Source: Acidobacteriota bacterium (lineage in GTDB: Bacteria > Acidobacteriota > Thermoanaerobaculia > Multivoradales > Multivoraceae). From it: 64,000 nt of DNA. Below the pieces are notes generated by a model that ran no database searches, had not been told where the DNA came from, and saw nothing but the letters and a program-made list of their open reading frames with translations. Positions 52,105 through 59,364 of this stretch are shown here, in pieces. The stretch covers positions 62,001 to 126,000 of the forward strand of contig JAJCXN010000004.1 in the NCBI GenBank assembly GCA_029263415.1, written 5' to 3'. Made by a program: the position numbers and the translations under genes. Within the stretch, counting starts at the first letter, position 1. Each line of letters opens with the position of its first letter.

Positions 52105-52683
52105 GTGGCGCTTCAAGACAACACCGCCGGCAGTCAGCGACAGCGGTACCTGCTTATGGTGCTGGTCGCGATCCTGCTGTTCTATGGCTATAGCCAGATC
52201 GGCGGAATGCGTCGTGGTGGTGAGAGTTTCTTGAGCGGTTCGAGTTCGGCGGATTTTTCAGCCGTGCTGGATACCGAGGTCGCCGAGTTGTCGATGGCCC
52301 AGCTTGACGCCCGAGCCCAAGAGTTCGAAGTCGGTCGCAACCCGTGGGACTACGGGCCGTTGCCCGTGGTCGAGGCACCCCCGCCGCCTCCGGTTAGGGT
52401 CAAACCTGTTCCGCCCCCGCGTCCGCCAGTGCAAGATCCGACACCGCAGACCCCCGCCGCCCCACCTCCTCCGCCGATCGACGTGGAGTTCCTCGGCAGC
52501 CTTGGACCTGAATCGCGCAAGGTGGCGGTGTTTATGAAGGACGAACTGGTCATCAATGCACTGGTTGGCGATGTCGTGAACACGAAGTTCAGAGTCCATG
52601 CGATCGGTCTCGAGTCGGTCGACCTGACCTTCGAGGGCTTCCCCAATACCCCGCCCGAACGCTTGCCGTTGAAAGAAAACTAG
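52105..52683 (+). CDS. PilP/GspC-like periplasmic linker protein
   Basis: About 192 residues. A membrane helix (YLLMVLVAILLFYGYSQI) is followed by a short variable segment, then a Pro-rich linker (PPPPPVRVKPVPPPRPP and related) and a small C-terminal beta domain (IDVEFLGSLGPESRKVAVFMKDELVINALVGDVVNTKFRVHAIGLESVDLTFEG) that matches PilP/GspC HR-type domains, which contact the secretin. Start at GTG 52105; an ATG at 52081 would overlap the previous gene by 23 bases. It lies just upstream of the secretin gene, separated by 122 bases with no gene. Confidence 0.7.
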   Translation: MALQDNTAGSQRQRYLLMVLVAILLFYGYSQIGGMRRGGESFLSGSSSADFSAVLDTEVAELSMAQLDARAQEFEVGRNPWDYGPLPVVEAPPPPPVRVKPVPPPRPPVQDPTPQTPAAPPPPPIDVEFLGSLGPESRKVAVFMKDELVINALVGDVVNTKFRVHAIGLESVDLTFEGFPNTPPERLPLKEN

Positions 52684-52805
52684 GCGCTTCGGGCATCCGC
52701 TCCGTAAGTACCTGCGATGATCAAGTCAAACAGTGACCGCTCGGCTGCTCACCCAACAAGAGCCAGAGCCACACAGTTCTAAGCCTCAAAACAAGGACCA
52801 GTCCA

Positions 52806-55409
52806 TTGGATAACAATCAACTCAACGAACGCGGCTCACTCGCGCACGCCGCAGCCGGACTTGAGCGGCAGGTCGACGCGGCGCCTATGGCCAAGAGGCA
52901 CTCATCCGTCGTGATGATGGTGATCTTGGCGCTGACCATCACCGGCGCACTCACTGGTTGTAGCGGTTATCGCAACTATCGCTCCGCCCAGGTTGCCGAG
53001 GTCACGGGAGACTGGGACGACGCGGTGATGAACTACTTGGAACTGACACGCCGCGATCCCGCGAATCTCAAGTATCGATCGTCGTTGATGCGCGCCAAGA
53101 TCGCAGCTTCACACCAGCATTTTGATGCTTCCAAGGAGTACCGGAAGGCTGATCTGCTGGGGCAGGCCTTGGTCGAGCTGCAACAGGCGGTGGCGCTTGA
53201 TCCCACCAACCAGTATGCCCAGGTTGAACTGGACAAGTTGCTGGCCGAGATCGAAGCGCTTGAGAATCAGGGCCGCACCGAGACCATCCAGGAGATGAAG
53301 GACCGCAAGGGCGGTGCTAGCGCTCAGCCGCCGGTGCTCAACCCCAGATCTCCCGAGCCGATCGATCTCTCGTTCCCAGAGCCACGACCCTCGAAGCAGA
53401 TCTATCAAGCATTGGGTAAGGCGTTCGGGATCAATGTTCTGTTTGATCCAAAGATGCGGGACCAGGACGTTGCGATCGAACTCAAAGATGTCAGCGCTCA
53501 GGACGCGCTTGAGATCTTGATGCGCACTGCCGGTCACTTCTACAAGGTGCTTGATGAGAGTTCGATCATCGTGGTTGCGGACACACCGCAGAACCGGCGC
53601 ACCTACGAAGACCTCATCATTCAGACCTTCTTCCTGTCGAATTCGGACGTCAAGGAAGTCATGAACCAACTGCGAAGCTTGGTTGACTCGCGCAAGATCG
53701 CGACCAATGAGGCCCTGAACGCCATCATCTTGCGGGACACCGCAGACAAAGTGAAGATTGCGGAAAGGATCATCCAGGCGAACGACAAGGCCAAGGCCGA
53801 GGTCGTGGTCGACATCGAGTTGTTGCAGCTCAACACCTCCAAGCTGCAAGATCTGGGGCTTTCGCTGTCGGCGAGCCAGATCGGTGTGACGCTCGACACC
53901 GGTGGGGCCGACGTGCCCGTACGGTTCAACGATCTGCAGTTTCTCAACGGCAACAACTGGCTGCTGAGTCTGCCGAACTTCATGTTCGATTTCGTCAAGA
54001 CCAGCACCGACGCGCAGACCCTGGCCAAGCCGCAGTTGCGGATCAGCGAGGGTGAGCAAGCGCGATTGCGTATCGGTGATCGTGTGCCGATCCCGGTAAC
54101 CAGCTTCAACACTGCCAACACCGTCGGTAGCAACGTTGTGCCGATCACGTCCTTTCAGTACCAGGATGTCGGCATCTTGATTGAGATCGAGCCTCGAGTG
54201 CACCACAACAACGAGATCTCGCTCAAGGTGTCAATCGAAGTCTCCAACATCGCCGGCAATGTCGGCGACCAGCCGATCATCGGTAGCCGGAACATCGAAA
54301 CCACGATCCGACTCAAAGATGGAGAGACCAACTTCCTGGCTGGACTGATCCGCACCGACGAGACCAATAGTGACAGCGGCATCCCTGGGATCTCGGATAT
54401 CCCGCTCATCGGCCGCTTGTTCTCCTCGAAGCGCTCTTCGAATCAGCGCACGGACATCGTGCTGACACTGACCCCACACATCATTCGTCGCGCGTCGATC
54501 ACCGAAGAAGATCTTGAGCCCATCTGGGTCGGCACCGAGAGCAACCTCACCTTCAGAGGTGGTAGCCCGCGAATCGAATCGGACAGCGAAGGCCCGTTCG
54601 AGGGCGAAGAGGCGGATTCGGGAGATACCGAGGAAATGCGTCAACGACTGCAGCGCCTGCCGCGAGGTCTTCGTCCGCCGTCTGAGGATGACAGATCCGA
54701 TGAAGACGAGAAGAGCGAGGAGTCAGGGCCTCCGCCAGGGCAAGAACTCATCCCTAGCGTTCGTCGCAATCCGCTCGATCGGGACCCACCGAGCGTAGAT
54801 GGGCAACGAAATCTTTCATCACTCGAGCCGGCCTTCTTCGTTCCGCCACAGCTGTTTCCTGGCCTGGTTGGGTCGAGCCTGATTGATCTGACCTCCACCC
54901 TGCAGCTTGGTTTGGCTGGCTCCGCCGGCGCAGGCCAGCGAGTCCACCTCAATCTGGCCGCTCCGACCGCGATTCGAGAGGACGACGAATTCTCCGTGAA
55001 GCTGGTTGCCCGGTACGCCGATGGCCTTTCGCATCTGCCAGCGCGAGTCGCCTTCGATCCGCAGCAGCTCGAGTTGGTCGACAGCACCGCCGGAGATTGG
55101 TTCGGCGAGGGCGGGCAAGCGCAGGTCTTGGTGCAAGCGAACGAGGCACAGAGCGCGGCTCCAGGAGAGCTAGTGGTCGGCGCGAGTCGGCCGAAGAACG
55201 CGGCGGTTCTCAAGGGTGGTGGTGCCGTGGTCGAGCTTCGGTTCAGGGTCCGAGACGGCTTTAACGGAACAACGCGGGTGGCCCTACTCGAAGGGGAGCC
55301 GATGCGTTCGGGGCTAGCGCCGATGAGGGTTCGTCTTGATGCTCCTTCGGTGGAGATCATAGTGTTGCCGAGCGAGGTGGTCAGGCCCGAGCGCCCAACC
55401 CTGCCCTAA
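52806..55409 (+). CDS. gspD: Type II/type IV secretin with N-terminal TPR and C-terminal cohesin-like domain
   Basis: 867 residues. A lipoprotein-type signal (HSSVVMMVILALTITGALTGC) directs it to the outer membrane. TPR-like helices (about 60-150) lead to N-domains (QIYQALGKAFGINVLFDP, DALEILMRTAGHFYKVL, FFLSNSDVKEVMNQLRSLV), then the secretin pore from about residue 330, with VPITSFQYQDVGILIEIEPRV, EVSNIAGN, ETNFLAGLIRTDE and the seal IVLTLTPHIIR. After a charged linker, about 140 C-terminal residues look cohesin-like (LIDLTSTLQLGLAGSAGAGQ, RVAFDPQQLELV, GGAVVELRFRVR). TTG at 52806 has AAGGA eight bases upstream; ATG at 52887 would give a better signal peptide. Confidence 0.88.
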   Translation: MDNNQLNERGSLAHAAAGLERQVDAAPMAKRHSSVVMMVILALTITGALTGCSGYRNYRSAQVAEVTGDWDDAVMNYLELTRRDPANLKYRSSLMRAKIAASHQHFDASKEYRKADLLGQALVELQQAVALDPTNQYAQVELDKLLAEIEALENQGRTETIQEMKDRKGGASAQPPVLNPRSPEPIDLSFPEPRPSKQIYQALGKAFGINVLFDPKMRDQDVAIELKDVSAQDALEILMRTAGHFYKVLDESSIIVVADTPQNRRTYEDLIIQTFFLSNSDVKEVMNQLRSLVDSRKIATNEALNAIILRDTADKVKIAERIIQANDKAKAEVVVDIELLQLNTSKLQDLGLSLSASQIGVTLDTGGADVPVRFNDLQFLNGNNWLLSLPNFMFDFVKTSTDAQTLAKPQLRISEGEQARLRIGDRVPIPVTSFNTANTVGSNVVPITSFQYQDVGILIEIEPRVHHNNEISLKVSIEVSNIAGNVGDQPIIGSRNIETTIRLKDGETNFLAGLIRTDETNSDSGIPGISDIPLIGRLFSSKRSSNQRTDIVLTLTPHIIRRASITEEDLEPIWVGTESNLTFRGGSPRIESDSEGPFEGEEADSGDTEEMRQRLQRLPRGLRPPSEDDRSDEDEKSEESGPPPGQELIPSVRRNPLDRDPPSVDGQRNLSSLEPAFFVPPQLFPGLVGSSLIDLTSTLQLGLAGSAGAGQRVHLNLAAPTAIREDDEFSVKLVARYADGLSHLPARVAFDPQQLELVDSTAGDWFGEGGQAQVLVQANEAQSAAPGELVVGASRPKNAAVLKGGGAVVELRFRVRDGFNGTTRVALLEGEPMRSGLAPMRVRLDAPSVEIIVLPSEVVRPERPTLP

Positions 55410-55443
55410 GGGGTGCGAAGATGTCTAATGGCCTAAGTTCAAA

Positions 55444-55923
55444 ATGAAACTGTCACCAAAAATCCCGAGAGCAGCACAAGCTGGCTACACGCTGGCTGAG
55501 TTGGTGATGGTGTGCTTTGTCTTGGTCACGCTAGCTGGTATTGCCATGCCGACAGCAAAGTTCACGCAGAAGCGGGTCAAGGAGTCGGAACTCCGGCAGC
55601 AACTGCGGCAGATGCGCAATGCGATCGACGAGTACAAGCGGTACAGCGATGCTGGCCTGTTGCCCATTGAGGTGGGTTCAGAGGGATATCCGGAAGACTT
55701 CGAGACGTTACTGGAGCCTCAAGACTTGGTCGGCCAGATCGATAAGCAGATGCGCTTCCTACGCCGGGTTCCGGTAGACCCGATGACCGGCGAAGCAGAG
55801 TGGGGCAAACGCAGCACCTCGGATCGGCCTGACGATTCGTCGTGGGGCGGGGAGAATTTGTTTGATGTCTTCTCCTTGAGTGGTGGCGTTGGACTAAATG
55901 GGGTGCCTTATGAAGAGTGGTAG
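55444..55923 (+). CDS. Pseudopilin (GspG-type)
   Basis: 159 residues with the class III leader ending AAQAG, cleaved before YTLAELVMVCFVLVTLAGIAMP. Glu5 is present. The globular domain resembles GspG (SELRQQLRQMRNAIDEYKRYSDAGLLP, then MRFLRRVPVDPMTGEAEWG). A GspG calcium-site-like VPVDPMTG is visible. It follows the secretin gene by 34 bases and overlaps the next pseudopilin gene slightly. Such pseudopilins form the growing piston in type II secretion. Confidence 0.88.
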   Translation: MKLSPKIPRAAQAGYTLAELVMVCFVLVTLAGIAMPTAKFTQKRVKESELRQQLRQMRNAIDEYKRYSDAGLLPIEVGSEGYPEDFETLLEPQDLVGQIDKQMRFLRRVPVDPMTGEAEWGKRSTSDRPDDSSWGGENLFDVFSLSGGVGLNGVPYEEW

Positions 55924-56395
55924 TTCTCGGATGCGGAGTCTCAAGATCAGGCATCGGCTCGCGGGTGGCCTTCCTGGCTCTAACAAAGCTAGCCGCTCGG
56001 GCGGCTTCACCCTGCTTGAGTTGATAATTGTGATCGCCATCGTGGGCATTCTTGCGTCGATCGTGTTGCCGGGGCTGGGCGACACACGGCTCTCGGCGCA
56101 AGAGGCGGCTCTTAAGACCAACCTGCGGACCATGCGCGACGCCATAGACCAGTACTACGCCGACAACGGTAACTATCCAGGGGCGCTCACCGTGCTCGAA
56201 GAGGACGGCTATCTGCGCACGGTCCCGCGCGACCCGTTCACTCAATCGAACGAGACCTGGGTTGAGGTGCAGGCCGAATTCGATGAAGAAGCGGCCGAGA
56301 CGGATTTTGCCGAAGACGGTTTGGCAGGGGTCGAAGACGTTCATTCAGCGTCTGAGCTGATAGCACGAGATGGCTCGGCCTACGCCGAGTGGTGA
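55910..56395 (+). CDS. Pseudopilin (second GspG-type)
   Basis: About 161 residues from ATG 55910. The leader ends SRSGG and is cleaved before FTLLELIIVIAIVGILASIVLPGLG, with Glu5. The body has KTNLRTMRDAIDQYYADNGNYP and TVPRDPFTQSNETWVEV, like GspG, and an acidic tail. It overlaps the preceding pseudopilin gene by 14 bases and the following one by up to seven bases. Two tandem GspG-like genes suggest a heterogeneous pseudopilus or two separate fibres. Confidence 0.85.
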   Translation: MKSGSSRMRSLKIRHRLAGGLPGSNKASRSGGFTLLELIIVIAIVGILASIVLPGLGDTRLSAQEAALKTNLRTMRDAIDQYYADNGNYPGALTVLEEDGYLRTVPRDPFTQSNETWVEVQAEFDEEAAETDFAEDGLAGVEDVHSASELIARDGSAYAEW

Positions 56396-57333
56396 TCGGG
56401 GTGCCCGCGTCGAGTCGGATGCGCTCGTCTGTCGACCGTGTCGCACAAAGAGGGTACACGCTCGCAGCGCTCATGATCATGATTATGGTTATGAGCATCA
56501 CCCTGGCGGTGGCGGCGCCGTCTTGGACCAACTTTGTGCAGCGGGAGAAAGAGGCAGAAGCCATTTTCCGCGGCATGCAGTACGCCGAGGCAATTCGAGT
56601 CTTTCAACAGCGTCACGGCAGACTGCCAACCAACCTCGAAGAATTGATCAAGGTCGAGCCGCGATCCATTCGTCAGTTGTTCCCCAACCCACTCAATGAG
56701 TCAGGCAAGTGGGGGCTCTTGATGCAAAGTCAGACCCCGCGGGGTCAAGGCCAAGGGGGGCAGAATCGAGGAGCAGGTGCGGGAGGCTCCGCCGAGCCAG
56801 GTGAATCGAGGCCGACCCCGATCGGTGCTGGAGGACGAGATCGGACCAATCGTATGCGCGTTGAGCAAGGCCAGGCACCGATTCCTGCCCGCGGCGGTCG
56901 TGGTTCGAGGGGTTCGATTGTCGCGGTGCCTCCGATAGATGACGAGGACGGTGGTCCCAGCGGGGGGCGGCTGTCGTTGGGCACCCCCATTCAGCGGACG
57001 GCCGGGCCCATCGTCGGAGTCTATCCGGGTACCGCAGGAGAAGCCTTGCGCGTCTTCAATGGCTCGAGCAGCTACGACACTTGGAGGTTCCAGGCGGACT
57101 TGATTCCGGCTCCGGTCATCCTAGGGGGCGACTCAGCAGCGCCGAGAGTGAACAGTGAGTGGATTGGCAAGCCATTCCGGTCAGACATTCAGGTACAGCA
57201 GCAGGGGCAAGGTCAGGGTCAAAACAAGAAGCCTCGGGATTTGAGCACGGGTAGTGGTCTCGACCGTGGCCGTTCCGCCGGCCGCAACGCCAAGGAGTTC
57301 CGGCCAGGCTCGTCGCGGGGTCGGGTCAACTAG
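56389..57333 (+). CDS. Atypical pseudopilin with a long Gly/Gln/Arg-rich tail
   Basis: 314 residues (GTG 56389; GTG 56392 equally likely). A pseudopilin leader ends AQRG, followed by [24 protein letters not shown], so Ala replaces the conserved Glu5, a feature of GspK-like tip pseudopilins. A short conserved part ([38 protein letters not shown]) is followed by about 200 residues rich in Gly, Gln, Arg and Ser ([36 protein letters not shown]). I see no match for the tail. It ends five bases before the dut start, so dut is probably cotranscribed. Confidence 0.75.
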   Translation: MVIGVPASSRMRSSVDRVAQRGYTLAALMIMIMVMSITLAVAAPSWTNFVQREKEAEAIFRGMQYAEAIRVFQQRHGRLPTNLEELIKVEPRSIRQLFPNPLNESGKWGLLMQSQTPRGQGQGGQNRGAGAGGSAEPGESRPTPIGAGGRDRTNRMRVEQGQAPIPARGGRGSRGSIVAVPPIDDEDGGPSGGRLSLGTPIQRTAGPIVGVYPGTAGEALRVFNGSSSYDTWRFQADLIPAPVILGGDSAAPRVNSEWIGKPFRSDIQVQQQGQGQGQNKKPRDLSTGSGLDRGRSAGRNAKEFRPGSSRGRVN

Positions 57334-57338
57334 GAATC

Positions 57339-57818
57339 ATGTTCACTGCAAACGCTCCCGCGACACACCTCAAAGTCAGGGTCCGCAGGCTCGAACACGC
57401 GTGCGGACTTGAACTGCCCGAACGAGCGTCGGCGGGTAGTGCAGGCATGGATCTTCGAGCGGCCTGCTCGGCGCGTATCGACGTTGCTCCGGGGGAGCGA
57501 GTGATCGTCCCCACCGGCTGGGTCATGGAGATTCCACCTGGCTGGGAAGGTCAAGTCCGGCCGCGCTCAGGACTTGCCTTCAAGTCAGGGTTGACGGTTA
57601 TCAACGCGCCCGGAACCATCGACTCGGACTATCGCGGCGAGGTCGGTGTGCTGTTGATCAACCTTGGTGCCAAACTGGTGAGCATTCAGCGTGGCGATCG
57701 AGTTGCGCAGATCGTGTTCAGCGCCGTGCCGGAGGTCGAGTGGGTGGAGATCGGCGCGAGTGACGCAGTGGAGACCGGCCGAGCCGCTGGCGGTTTCGGG
57801 TCGACCGGAACTCGCTAG
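57339..57818 (+). CDS. dut: dUTP diphosphatase
   Basis: 159 residues, trimeric dUTPase. Motifs in order are [52 protein letters not shown] and the C-terminal [11 protein letters not shown] nucleotide-binding arm. It removes dUTP to keep uracil out of DNA and supplies dUMP. It lies at the end of the secretion/pilus gene run, five bases after the last pseudopilin. Its last four bases overlap the end of the convergent small protein gene. Confidence 0.94.
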   Translation: MFTANAPATHLKVRVRRLEHACGLELPERASAGSAGMDLRAACSARIDVAPGERVIVPTGWVMEIPPGWEGQVRPRSGLAFKSGLTVINAPGTIDSDYRGEVGVLLINLGAKLVSIQRGDRVAQIVFSAVPEVEWVEIGASDAVETGRAAGGFGSTGTR

Positions 57819-58027
57819 GAGGGCTCGTCGCGACCGGCGATTGCTTTGAAGAGTTCGTTGACCACTTCCTTGATCTCGATTGTGTAGTTGGCCAGATCGC
57901 GGCAACGGTCTTCGAGTTGTTCGGCGGTCATGCGGGAGGTGCCTGGCTTCATTCGCACCTTGTATGTCATGCGCTCATCGAGCGATTGAAGCTTCTCGTA
58001 GGCTGCGCGAAATCGATTCGAATCCAT
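57815..58027 (-). CDS. Small conserved hypothetical protein
   Basis: 70 residues, highly charged: [20 protein letters not shown], then [20 protein letters not shown] and a helical tail ending [10 protein letters not shown]. It has no membrane helix or known motif. It is translated with a one-base overlap after the Nudix gene and converges on dut with a four-base overlap. The regular spacing of Leu, Ala and charged residues suggests two or three helices. I infer a small DNA/RNA- or protein-binding helper, but no function is known to me. Confidence 0.6.
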   Translation of the reverse strand: MDSNRFRAAYEKLQSLDERMTYKVRMKPGTSRMTAEQLEDRCRDLANYTIEIKEVVNELFKAIAGRDEPS

Positions 58028-58566
58028 TAGTAGGTCTCCTTGCAGGGTTTGTCCTTGCTACTGCTTCCCGCTCGGCCACGTCTGCTAGCTGGGTCGATCG
58101 ACAGGGCCCGCTGCCAGGCGTCTTGGGCCAACGCAACCACCCCGCGCTCGTTGTCATAGGTCAAGGCTTCGAGGGCGTCCTGCCAGGGGAACCAGCGCGC
58201 CTCAGTGACCTCATTCGGGTCGAAGTCGCATTCAGAACCGGAGCGATAGCCAAGAAGGAACAGGTCGATTCGCTTGTGAACGGTGCGTCCACTGCGCCTT
58301 TGATAGATGAAGTCGATGGTGTCTAAGGGATCGAGAACATGGCCGAGCACGCCCGTTTCTTCTTCCACCTCGCGTGCAGCTGCTTGCGCTGGAGTCTCTG
58401 AGCCTTCGAGGCGCCCTTTGGGCAACTGCCAACGTGTGCCGTTGCGGGTGGAGATCAAGAGCACTTCGTTGGCGCGCACCAAGACCCCGCCCGCCGAATG
58501 TTGACGGATCGGTTCCTGTTGATCGTCGCTTGAGACTTTGATCCCGACGCGGTCCGCGGCGCTCAA
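58027..58566 (-). CDS. Nudix hydrolase
   Basis: 179 residues with a complete Nudix box, GRLEGSETPAQAAAREVEEE followed by TG. N-terminal SAGGVLVRANEVLLISTRNGTRWQLPKG leads into it, giving the Nudix fold metal site. The C-terminal RWFPWQDALEALTYDNERGVVALAQDAWQ is typical of RppH/Ap4A-type hydrolases. It probably cleaves nucleoside-diphosphate-linked substrates such as dinucleoside polyphosphates. It overlaps yqgE by four bases upstream and the small gene by one base downstream; dut lies nearby, giving a nucleotide-cleansing flavour. Confidence 0.9.
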   Translation of the reverse strand: MSAADRVGIKVSSDDQQEPIRQHSAGGVLVRANEVLLISTRNGTRWQLPKGRLEGSETPAQAAAREVEEETGVLGHVLDPLDTIDFIYQRRSGRTVHKRIDLFLLGYRSGSECDFDPNEVTEARWFPWQDALEALTYDNERGVVALAQDAWQRALSIDPASRRGRAGSSSKDKPCKETY

Positions 58567-59141
58567 TTGACCACCTCACTATCAGGCGCCCAAGCCGGCA
58601 ACTCCGATGCCGAGACACCGATCTTGCCCAGCGAGAGATTCCACAATCGTTCGACGTCGTTGGCAAAGACGAGGTCCGCATGTGCCGGGCAGACTAGCCA
58701 GTCATGCCGTTCCACTTCTTGGTCCAGCTGGCCGGGGCTCCAACCCGCATGGCCCAAGAGCAATCGCAGGCCCTCGGGCGGAGCCTCGGCTAAGGAGCGA
58801 AGAGCGTGAACGTCCTGAGTGATGGAGATCCCAGGCGCGATCTCGTGTGCTTGACCAGGCTCAAAGGTGAGGGTGGCCGCGGTCGGAATTAGAATCGTGC
58901 CGGTTTGAGGGCTGACCGGGCCGCCCAACAGAGCAGGCTTGCTGGCCTGCCCCTGCCAAGGGATCTTGAGATCGTGGAGTACGGTTTCCAGTAGAAGCTC
59001 GGTACTGTTGTTGACCACGAAGCCAACGCTGCCGTCTTCATCATGGCTTGCGAGCAACACTACCGCTTGCCTAAAGAAGGGGTCCTGCACCTGTGGCATG
59101 GCGACCAGTAGACTGGGTGCTTTGATACTCGCTCGTTGCAT
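58563..59141 (-). CDS. yqgE: YqgE/AlgH family protein
   Basis: 192 residues of the YqgE/AlgH family. N-terminal PSLLVAMPQVQDPFFRQAVVLLASHDEDGSVGFVVNNST, GGPVSPQTGTIL, and LLLGHAGWSPGQLDQEVERHDWLV are family signatures. Members are small cytoplasmic proteins often linked with ruvX and transcriptional regulation, without an agreed biochemical role. It is the first gene of a tightly overlapping minus-strand trio with Nudix and the small protein. It lies divergent from aconitase across about 220 bases. Confidence 0.92.
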   Translation of the reverse strand: MQRASIKAPSLLVAMPQVQDPFFRQAVVLLASHDEDGSVGFVVNNSTELLLETVLHDLKIPWQGQASKPALLGGPVSPQTGTILIPTAATLTFEPGQAHEIAPGISITQDVHALRSLAEAPPEGLRLLLGHAGWSPGQLDQEVERHDWLVCPAHADLVFANDVERLWNLSLGKIGVSASELPAWAPDSEVVN

Positions 59142-59364
59142 GCGATCAATCTTAGCGTCCGCACGAGCCGACAGCCCGCGGCAGGTTGGTTGGTGGTTGC
59201 TTTAGCGAAATCGACCTTGAATTCTCTACTGTCGCGCCGACCGCCTACAATGCGCCCAGAGTGTGCGCTCGAACCAGGTTGGCACGAGCCCGTGCGAGTT
59301 GCCGGTGAGTGCGGTATCTTCCAGATCGTCGCGCAACCAGGTCTCCTTTGAGGACTCGATAACA

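Noticed and set aside
59268-59286. TGGCACGAGCC...GC upstream of acnA as a sigma-54 promoter
   Set aside because: The GC of the -12 box is one base out of phase and TT is missing.
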